From the NCBI GenBank assembly GCA_003508605.1, contig DNUB01000347.1, forward strand, positions 1-5,066: a stretch of 5,066 nucleotides of DNA, written 5' to 3'. The translations under genes were made by a program, and so were the position numbers. The stretch comes from Oscillospiraceae bacterium (GTDB lineage: Bacteria > Bacillota > Clostridia > Oscillospirales > Ruminococcaceae). Positions 1 to 4,412 of the stretch are shown in pieces (the first letter of the stretch is position 1; each line of letters begins with the position of its first letter). The notes under the pieces were generated by a model. The model worked only from the letters and a program-made list of their open reading frames with translations, was not told where the DNA came from and ran no database searches.

Positions 1-8
1 TGAAACCC

Positions 9-58
9 TGAGGGGACCCCGCCCGGGATTTTTCATAAAATCGGGGTGCTGCCCCTCA
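9..58. repeat. GC-rich imperfect inverted repeat (stem-loop)
   Basis: Positions 9-15 (TGAGGGG) pair with 52-58 (CCCCTCA), and 16-21 (ACCCCG) pair with 42-47 (CGGGGT). This gives about 13 base pairs with a four-base bulge (48-51). A second small stem inside the loop pairs 27-32 with 37-42. No T-run follows on either strand, so it does not look like a standard intrinsic terminator. It lies at the far end of the leftward transcription unit that starts near 314 and could mark its 3' end, or be part of a dispersed intergenic repeat cut by the window edge. The short word TGAAAC occurs on both sides (1-6 and 60-65). The pairing is seen directly; the role is unknown. Confidence 0.5.
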
Positions 59-59
59 T

Positions 60-314
60 TGAAACAGGTTAAACAGCTTTTTATGCGGATTATACAGTTT
101 TACCGAAGGATTGCTCGGGACATATCCGAAATCCGCCGCTGCACGAATTTTCACGCTTTCCGTGCCAAAAAGCTTGAAATACCCCGTATTTCTCCGCTTT
201 TCCCGAGAATCGGTTCTGAAGCCTCGGCACATTCGGCGCAGCCGTGCAAAGCTGCTCGGTTTTCATATAAACCCCGACACAATACCCTTTGCCGTATTTT
301 TTCTGCGATTTTAT
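60..314 (-). ncRNA. candidate structured non-coding RNA, leftward
   Basis: This stretch has no convincing protein gene but sits directly behind a near-consensus minus-strand promoter. Plus-strand coordinates are given for all pairings. The stem 238-242/251-255 (GCAGC/GCTGC) carries a loop whose six bases 243-248 (CGTGCA) are complementary to 140-145 (TGCACG), a possible pseudoknot. 162-166 pairs with 226-230 around two inner hairpins: 168-173/196-201 stacked on 176-182/186-192, and 203-207/223-227. The segment 130-136 (AATCCGC) can pair with either 85-91 or, in part, 108-112, the latter continuing into 115-119/125-129. Small hairpins also occur at 258-273 and 281-298. I recognise no tmRNA, SRP RNA, RNase P or 6S signature. 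An ATG-started frame of 58 codons (266 to 90, minus) overlaps it but has only a weak GGGG ribosome site. The ends are estimates, and the RNA interpretation is inference. Confidence 0.4.
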
Positions 315-320
315 TTATCC

Positions 321-349
321 ATTATAACACATCTTTCAAATAATGTTAA
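321..349 (-). promoter_or_regulatory. sigma-A promoter, extended -10, leftward
   Basis: On the minus strand the sequence reads TTAACA (349-344), a 17-base spacer, then a perfect TATAAT (326-321). The dinucleotide TG sits one base upstream of the -10 box, giving an extended -10. The start of transcription is expected near 314. No protein gene with a good ribosome site follows, so the promoter is the main reason to suspect an RNA gene to its left. It lies about 110 bases beyond the stop codon of the small minus-strand gene, so it is an independent transcription start and not that gene's promoter. Confidence 0.7.
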
Positions 350-443
350 GTGTTTTTACAGGAATTTCACAAAAATTGCATCTTAAGTGCAAAATTTCAG
401 CCGTTTTTTGAGACGCTCTATGTGACGAAGCAATTAAAACGCC

Positions 444-464
444 AAAAAGTAACAAAACCGTTAC
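444..464 (-). terminator. weak intrinsic terminator candidate for the small minus-strand gene
   Basis: On the minus strand the stop codon of the 106-residue gene lies within GTAAC (464-460), which pairs with GTTAC (453-449) across a six-base loop and is followed at once by five T residues (448-444). The position and T-run fit a terminator. The five-pair stem has only two G-C pairs, so termination would be weak. Confidence 0.3.
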
Positions 465-781
465 AAACCTACCGTTCCGTCGCTGTACTTTGCCACAATG
501 CTTATTCTTTCTCCCTTTTCGTCGGTGTAATATGCGGTAAAGCCCGACAGATCCATAAGCTCGCCTGCGGTGACTTGGGTCAGGGGAGCGGAAAAAACGG
601 TTTTCCCCAGGCATACCACCGTAAAAACGCCGTCGATAATGTTGACTCCGCCGCCGTCGCCCAGCTTTCTTTCTCCCCCTGTTTCGTAATCCCTTTGAGT
701 CACGTATTTAAGCTGCCTTTTATCCAGCTTTTTCAGCTGCTCCACAGTCATGGAGGAACTCTTTTTCTTTTTAAAAAACAT
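461..781 (-). CDS. small conserved-looking protein of unknown function (106 aa)
   Basis: I do not recognise this family. The start is supported by a purine-rich ribosome site (AAAGGGG, 793-787) seven to eight bases before the ATG and by a promoter further upstream. The N-terminus is strongly basic (FFKKKK at residues 2-7), followed by a short charged helix-like stretch (VEQLKKLDKRQLKYV, residues 13-27). The rest (about 36-106) alternates hydrophobic and polar residues with glycines, as in a small beta-rich domain; it includes GDGGGV (41-46) and ends in a charged segment with an aromatic pair (AYYTDEKGER, 83-92). There is no signal peptide, membrane segment or cysteine motif, so a cytoplasmic protein is likely. 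It is transcribed away from the pseudokinase gene from a neighbouring promoter, which could mean shared regulation but does not show it. The codon pattern and ribosome site support a real gene; the function is unknown. Confidence 0.75.
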   Translation of the reverse strand: MFFKKKKSSSMTVEQLKKLDKRQLKYVTQRDYETGGERKLGDGGGVNIIDGVFTVVCLGKTVFSAPLTQVTAGELMDLSGFTAYYTDEKGERISIVAKYSDGTVGL

Positions 782-853
782 AGCCGCTCCCCTTTGATAA
801 CCAATGTCATATTATGCCGCCGCAGGCAAAAAAAAGCGCATAGGGTCGGAATT

Positions 854-875
854 TGTAACTTTTTTGTAACTTTTT
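854..875. repeat. two perfect tandem copies of an 11-base unit
   Basis: TGTAACTTTTT occurs twice back to back (854-864 and 865-875). The repeat lies in the transcribed leader of the small minus-strand gene, where it reads AAAAAGTTACA. GTTAC/GTAAC words also form the hairpin at that gene's 3' end (449-464). It may be a chance product of low-complexity A/T sequence. Confidence 0.6.
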
Positions 876-925
876 TATTAAAACATACCCGCATCGGCAA
901 AAGCTTTTTATATTCCTCTAAAATA

Positions 926-954
926 AATATATCATCAAAGGCTTTATTTGTCAA
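926..954 (-). promoter_or_regulatory. sigma-A promoter for the 106-aa gene
   Basis: On the minus strand there is a perfect TTGACA (954-949), a 17-base spacer and TATATT (931-926). The expected start near 919 gives a leader of about 138 bases before the ATG at 781. It diverges from the promoter of the pseudokinase gene, with only 30 bases between the two -35 boxes. Confidence 0.7.
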
Positions 955-984
955 CCAAACCGCCGTCCTTCCGTTAAGGTTATC

Positions 985-1013
985 TTGACATAAAGGGGAA
1001 ATTAAGGTAAAAT
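985..1013 (+). promoter_or_regulatory. sigma-A promoter for the pseudokinase gene
   Basis: A perfect TTGACA (985-990), a 17-base spacer and TAAAAT (1008-1013) match the housekeeping promoter closely. Transcription should begin near 1020, leaving about 257 bases of untranslated leader. The folded domain starts about 11 bases into the transcript. A small inverted repeat, CCTT/AAGG (967-970/976-979), lies just upstream between the two divergent -35 boxes and is a possible but unproven operator. Confidence 0.7.
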
Positions 1014-1026
1014 TAAATGATTACTG

Positions 1027-1191
1027 CTTTTGCTCCCCCCGCCTGATTCCCGAAGCTTTTATGCGCCCGGCGGCTGCCGAGGGACGGGAAGGAATGCCGC
1101 AGAAATATGCGCATATTTCAAGGATTTCCGACGAGGTAATCCGACAGCCCGGCAAGGGGAAAAATCCGGGAGCCGGCGGGGGAGCAATAAG
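1027..1191 (+). promoter_or_regulatory. large folded leader domain upstream of the pseudokinase gene
   Basis: A long-range helix joins 1031-1043 with 1175-1186: 12 pairs, nearly all G-C, with one bulged C, and A/T pairs continue outward to 1027/1191. Four local stems lie inside: 1047-1052/1085-1090 capped by 1066-1071/1076-1083; a perfect 18-base palindrome at 1102-1119; 1122-1126/1138-1142; and 1148-1152/1166-1170. Together they form a five-way junction that would fold at the very 5' end of the mRNA. I find no match to the core motifs of the TPP, SAM, cobalamin, lysine, c-di-GMP, c-di-AMP, glmS or T-box classes as I know them. It could be an unrecognised riboswitch-like or protein-binding leader. 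It could also be a small MITE-like insertion, since the ends are terminal inverted repeats, but I see no target-site duplication. The pairing is seen in the sequence; the function is inference. Confidence 0.5.
1102..1119. repeat. perfect 18-bp palindrome
   Basis: GAAATATGCGCATATTTC is an exact inverted repeat. In RNA it would make a seven-pair hairpin with a GCGC loop; in DNA it is a good shape for a dimeric repressor site. It lies about 80 bases downstream of the predicted transcription start, inside the folded leader. Confidence 0.7.
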
Positions 1192-1236
1192 AACCGTTCC
1201 TATAGGGACGGATTCCGAGCGTATATACGTATATAT
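1191..1236 (+). promoter_or_regulatory. second leader hairpin and 14-bp palindrome
   Basis: 1194-1200 pairs with 1205-1211 (CCGTTCC/GGGACGG, one G-T pair) around a TATA loop, and GAA/TTC can extend it from 1191-1193 to 1213-1215. There is no T-run after it, so it is not a simple terminator. Immediately downstream, 1222-1235 (TATATACGTATATA) is a perfect palindrome. The remaining leader to the start codon is A/T-rich and probably unpaired, leaving the ribosome site open in this fold. Confidence 0.45.
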
Positions 1237-1266
1237 TTATGTCTGTACATTATGTAAATTTTAAAT

Positions 1267-1272
1267 AAGGTG
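1267..1272 (+). promoter_or_regulatory. ribosome binding site of the pseudokinase gene
   Basis: AAGGTG lies four bases before the ATG at 1277. It is somewhat weaker and closer than the AAGGAG sites of pheA and ispF, and it fixes the start chosen for the 622-residue protein. Confidence 0.65.
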
Positions 1273-1276
1273 TTTT

Positions 1277-3145
1277 ATGAAGAAAAAAACAAATTTATGT
1301 ATGAGCTGTATGAAGGAGCTTCCGCCCGACGGCGTCTGCCCCGTATGCGGTCCCTTTGACAAAAGCTCCCGTAATCCCTCCTACCTTGCCCCGGAGACAT
1401 TTTTGGCAGGCAGATATACAGTGGGGAAGCTTATAGGCTGCTGCGGCGAATCCGCTCTTTATATAGGCTTCGATACCGTACTTAATAAAAAGGTCACCGT
1501 TCGGGAATATATGCCCGAATCCCTTTGCCGCAGAGAAAAGGACGGCGAAGGGATTGCGGTAAAGCCCGAAAAGCTTCCGCTGTACAAGACCTATCTTGCG
1601 GAATTTATAGAGCTTCATTCCACCCTTATGCGCTCCTCGAGCACTAACTGCATTCAGACGGTTTTGGACGTGTTCAGCGAAAACAACACGGCCTATGCCG
1701 TTATGGACTATATAGGCGGGATAAGCCTTAAGTCATACCTTGCGGGCTGCGGGGAGGTGCTGTCGTGGGAGCAGGTAAAGGATCTTTTCCCCCCCATTCT
1801 CACAACGCTGAGCATGCTTCACAGCTTAGGCATAATCCATAGGGGAATAAGCCCGTCGACTATTTTTGTGTCGGAAAAAAACGAGCTGAGGCTTATAGGC
1901 TTTTCCATAAGCGCAGCCCGCACCTCCGACAGCGATATAGGCTATGAGGTGTTCGGCGGCTATGCGGCTCCCGAGCAATATTCAAGCGCAAGAAGAAACG
2001 GAAGCTGGACGGACGTTTACGGCATTTCCGCCCTGCTTTACCGCTGTCTTACGGGAATAACCCCTCCCACTGCGGCGGAAAGACTTGCCGAGGATTCCAT
2101 GGTAGAGCCTATGCTCATAAACAGAAATATTCCGAAAAACGTTTCCGATGTTATTATAAAGGGTATGGCTCCGGAATCGGACAACCGAATTTCCACGATA
2201 AGCGAATTTGTGGACAGGCTGTTCGAGCAGCCCGCCCCCGTCACCGATTCCTCTGCGGAAATTGCCATACCCAACGTTAAGGCGGCTTCGGGAAAATCCT
2301 CGCATATGGAGAACAACGGCAAAAACGGCGCAAACGACAATTATGCAAAACCCTCAAAGCCTGTGATCAGCGCAAAGGCAAAAAATCAGATCAAAAGGGA
2401 TAAAATCAAGTTTATAGTTATTGCCTCGGCTTTGAGTCTGATCATTTTGGGCTTTTTGCTGGCAATGATAATCACCGCTTCCTCCGGGGGAGACGGCGTT
2501 ATTGACAAACCCGGATATACGGCGCAGACGCCCCGCGCCACCGCCCCGCCGCCTCCCGAAAAAAGCGAAATTACGGACATTGCCGGGGTAACGTCCCCGT
2601 CCGACAGATTTACGGGAGAAACCTATCAGCTCCCCGATTTCAAAAATACGGTATTTTCTACGGTAAGCACCAGCAGTCAATATTCCTATCTTGTTTTTAA
2701 TCCCACCTATGAATTTAACAGCGAAATAGAAGCGGGGCAGATAATCAGCCAATCCATAAAGGAGGGCACCTTTGTCACCGGCGGAACGGAAATCGGCGTA
2801 GTGGTAAGCAAGGGTCCCGAAAAGGTCGCTCTGCCCGAATACAAGGATATCTTAGCGGAGGATTACGTAAAGCAGCTGGCGGATTTAGGCATTAAGTACC
2901 GCACCGAGGAGGAGGAAACCCGGGAGGCCGAGGAGGGCTATGTGGCAAGATGCAGCAAGGAGGCAGGAGAGGACGTATCTCTTGCCGAAAGCGAGGAGAT
3001 AGTGGTTTATATAGCAAAGAAGCCCCCCGAAACCACCGTTCCCGAAACCGAGCCGCCCGTGACTACGACAGCGGAAACCCTTCCCGAAACCGAGCCGCCT
3101 GTTGAATCGGAGGAGGAAAAGCCTGCGACGGAAACCGAGCCGTAA
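1277..3145 (+). CDS. membrane-anchored PASTA-domain protein kinase homologue, probable pseudokinase (622 aa)
   Basis: The order is: N-terminal zinc ribbon (Cys8, Cys11, Cys21, Cys24), protein-kinase fold (about 46-316), low-complexity linker, one membrane segment (about 379-400), two PASTA-like extracellular repeats (about 448-513 and 517-581), and a Pro/Glu/Thr tail with PETEPPV at 589 and 603. This layout matches PrkC/StkP-type kinases that sense muropeptides or lipid II in Gram-positive bacteria, with an added zinc ribbon. The catalytic signature is broken. The glycine loop is GCCGESALY (54-62); the VAIK lysine is Arg76 (VTVR); HRD is HRG (188-190); the catalytic-loop Asn is Thr195; and DFG is GFS (208-210). 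APEQ (231-234) and the later Asp246 remain, so the fold is kept. Phosphate transfer is therefore unlikely. A scaffold, ligand sensor or allosteric partner of an active kinase is more plausible, which is inference. It is expressed from its own promoter through a long folded leader. The reading frame is intact, so this is not a decayed gene. Confidence 0.93.
   Translation: MKKKTNLCMSCMKELPPDGVCPVCGPFDKSSRNPSYLAPETFLAGRYTVGKLIGCCGESALYIGFDTVLNKKVTVREYMPESLCRREKDGEGIAVKPEKLPLYKTYLAEFIELHSTLMRSSSTNCIQTVLDVFSENNTAYAVMDYIGGISLKSYLAGCGEVLSWEQVKDLFPPILTTLSMLHSLGIIHRGISPSTIFVSEKNELRLIGFSISAARTSDSDIGYEVFGGYAAPEQYSSARRNGSWTDVYGISALLYRCLTGITPPTAAERLAEDSMVEPMLINRNIPKNVSDVIIKGMAPESDNRISTISEFVDRLFEQPAPVTDSSAEIAIPNVKAASGKSSHMENNGKNGANDNYAKPSKPVISAKAKNQIKRDKIKFIVIASALSLIILGFLLAMIITASSGGDGVIDKPGYTAQTPRATAPPPPEKSEITDIAGVTSPSDRFTGETYQLPDFKNTVFSTVSTSSQYSYLVFNPTYEFNSEIEAGQIISQSIKEGTFVTGGTEIGVVVSKGPEKVALPEYKDILAEDYVKQLADLGIKYRTEEEETREAEEGYVARCSKEAGEDVSLAESEEIVVYIAKKPPETTVPETEPPVTTTAETLPETEPPVESEEEKPATETEP
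3041..3142 (+). repeat. direct repeats encoding the Pro/Glu/Thr tail
   Basis: A 17-base word beginning CCCGAAACCGAG occurs at 3041-3057 and 3083-3099, 42 bases apart, and its core GAAACCGAGCCG returns at 3131-3142. It encodes PETEPP-type units at the C-terminus of the PASTA protein. Such in-frame repeats can change number by slippage or recombination, altering the length of an extracellular stalk. An LPETE sequence (602-606) is present but lacks the Gly and the trailing membrane segment of a sortase signal. Confidence 0.6.
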
Positions 3146-3159
3146 ATAACGGTGAGTTC

Positions 3160-3229
3160 GGGCAGGGGCAATTGTCTCCCCAGCGTTCGGAGAAGCTTCG
3201 GCATTTTCCTGCCCCTTTGAAAATTTTTT
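3160..3229 (+). terminator. stem-loop with T-run between the pseudokinase gene and pheA; terminator or attenuator candidate
   Basis: GGGCAGG (3160-3166) pairs with CCTGCCC (3208-3214). An overlapping register pairs AGGGGCA (3164-3170) with TGCCCCT (3210-3216). An inner hairpin pairs 3175-3179 with 3189-3193. Six T residues follow at 3224-3229, eight or more bases after the stem, which is looser than a classical terminator. It may only partly stop transcription, so pheA could be expressed by read-through. I see no T-box sequence, no leader peptide rich in Phe codons, and no clear sigma-A promoter in this gap. Confidence 0.4.
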
Positions 3230-3243
3230 GCCGCTTTTATTTT

Positions 3244-3250
3244 AAGGAGA
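3244..3250 (+). promoter_or_regulatory. ribosome binding site of pheA
   Basis: AAGGAGA is a near-perfect Shine-Dalgarno sequence. It ends ten bases before the ATG at 3261, slightly long but acceptable, and supports this start because no other in-frame ATG lies closer. Confidence 0.75.
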
Positions 3251-3260
3251 AACAATAATT

Positions 3261-4388
3261 ATGAACCTTGACGATATCCGCAAACAGATAGACTCCGCCG
3301 ACAGCAGGCTGTTAGAGCTGTTTTCCGAAAGAATGGAGCTTTGCAGGCAGGTGGCGGAATACAAAAAAGAAAAGGGAATGCCTGTTTTTCAAAGCGGCAG
3401 GGAAAAGGAAGTGCTTAATAAAATAGCGTCAAAGGCTCCCGCTGAGCTTGAAGCCGCTTCCCGTCTGCTTTTCTCACAGATAATGGAAATATCGAAATGC
3501 CTGCAGCGGGAACAGCTTACCGAATACAAGGAAACGGTTCTGTCCGAATTTAAAAAAGACCCTTCGGTGGCTTGTCCCGGAATAAAGGGCAGCTATTCCG
3601 AGGAAGCCTGTATAAAGGCTTTCGGAGACAACGCAAGAATAGATTACTACGATTCCTTTAAACAGGTTTTCGATGCGGTAAGCGGCGGCAGGGCGGATTA
3701 CGGAGTCGTGCCCATAGAAAACTCCACCGCAGGCAGCGTTGAAAGCACCTACAAGCTTTTGGAGCAGCATGAAATGTATATCTGCGGACGGCTTTCCATT
3801 CCCGTAAACCATATATTGGCGGTAAGGGACAAAAGCAAAGCCATAGAAAAGGTAATCTCCCACGAACAGGCACTGCGTCAATGCTCCGGCTTCCTGGATA
3901 AAAGAGGCTATAAGCAAAGGGCGGCGGAAAACACCTCCATTGCGGCAAAAACGGTGTCGGAAAGCGGCGAGAGCATAGCCTGCATCTGCTCCGCCCACTG
4001 CGCTAAGCTTTACGGCTTGGAGATAGCAGCGGAAAATATTGCGGATATAGGGGAAAACTTCACAAGATTCGTTATAATATCCAAAGAATTGCAGGCGGAG
4101 AAGGACGCCGATATAATAAGCGTCTGTCTGTCCCTCCCCCATATCAGCGGATCGCTTTACAAGCTTCTTACAAGGTTTTATTTCAGCGGCTTGAACCTTA
4201 CCCGTATCGAAAGCCGTCATATGCCGCCCCATATAAAGAAAAAATCGGGCAGCGACAGCTTTGAGGTTATTTTTTACCTTGATTTTGAGGGCAGTATTTC
4301 CAATCCCTCGGTAAACAAGCTTTTGCAGAATTTAAAAGCGGACTGCGGCTACTACAGGCTTTTGGGCAACTACAAGGAAATCCTCTGA
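3261..4388 (+). CDS. pheA: bifunctional chorismate mutase / prephenate dehydratase (P-protein, 375 aa)
   Basis: This enzyme converts chorismate to prephenate and then to phenylpyruvate, the last steps before transamination to phenylalanine, in the cytoplasm. Residues 1-88 form an AroQ-type chorismate mutase with the expected active-site residues: Arg7, Arg24, Lys35, Arg47, Glu48 and Gln82 (matching Arg11, Arg28, Lys39, Arg51, Glu52 and Gln88 of the E. coli protein). Residues about 103-275 are the dehydratase, with GSYSEEA (110-116), PIENS (151-155), SHEQAL (200-205) and the catalytic TRF (268-270). Residues about 284-362 are an ACT domain with GSLY (297-300) and ESR (317-319), in place of the commoner GALV and ESRP, so feedback inhibition by phenylalanine is expected. 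The length is normal for a fused P-protein. It lies 24 bases before ispF and probably shares its mRNA, though the two pathways are not related. Nothing appears truncated. Confidence 0.95.
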   Translation: MNLDDIRKQIDSADSRLLELFSERMELCRQVAEYKKEKGMPVFQSGREKEVLNKIASKAPAELEAASRLLFSQIMEISKCLQREQLTEYKETVLSEFKKDPSVACPGIKGSYSEEACIKAFGDNARIDYYDSFKQVFDAVSGGRADYGVVPIENSTAGSVESTYKLLEQHEMYICGRLSIPVNHILAVRDKSKAIEKVISHEQALRQCSGFLDKRGYKQRAAENTSIAAKTVSESGESIACICSAHCAKLYGLEIAAENIADIGENFTRFVIISKELQAEKDADIISVCLSLPHISGSLYKLLTRFYFSGLNLTRIESRHMPPHIKKKSGSDSFEVIFYLDFEGSISNPSVNKLLQNLKADCGYYRLLGNYKEIL

Positions 4389-4400
4389 AGCAAGCGGAAT

Positions 4401-4407
4401 AAGGAGA
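4401..4407 (+). promoter_or_regulatory. ribosome binding site of ispF
   Basis: AAGGAGA lies five bases before the ATG at 4413, an ideal spacing. It falls inside the 24-base gap after the pheA stop codon, which supports co-transcription with independent translation starts. Confidence 0.8.
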
Positions 4408-4412
4408 AATAT

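Noticed and set aside
90..266. 58-residue reading frame on the minus strand starting with ATG, preceded by GGGG
   Set aside because: The ribosome site is weak, the composition is unusual, and all three minus frames are partly open here. The dense base pairing fits an RNA better. It is kept as the main alternative to the RNA interpretation.
748..954. 68-codon minus-strand frame upstream of the small gene
   Set aside because: Its TTG start is the -35 box of the promoter and it has no ribosome site. It covers a leader, not a gene.
350..988. Long plus-strand open frame of 212 codons
   Set aside because: It is antisense to the 106-residue gene, has no ribosome site, and its product looks random. 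It is a shadow frame.
1044..1174. Known riboswitch class (c-di-AMP, cobalamin or glmS) in the leader, because of fragments such as AATCCGACAGC, GGGAAGG and GACGAGG
   Set aside because: Only short isolated words match. The surrounding conserved cores and helices of those classes are absent.
1030..1264. Two overlapping plus-strand frames in the pseudokinase leader
   Set aside because: Neither has a Shine-Dalgarno sequence at a sensible distance. Both run through the folded leader, where base pairing explains the sequence better.
3080..3096. LPETE motif as a sortase signal
   Set aside because: There is no Gly in the fifth place and no following membrane segment or basic tail. The protein is already anchored by its internal membrane segment.
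3217..3245. Promoter for pheA (TTGAAA with TATTTT)
   Set aside because: The spacing is about 15 bases and the -10 box is poor; not convincing.
3474..4232. 252-codon minus-strand frame inside pheA
   Set aside because: It is a shadow of pheA; all conserved motifs are in the plus-strand frame.
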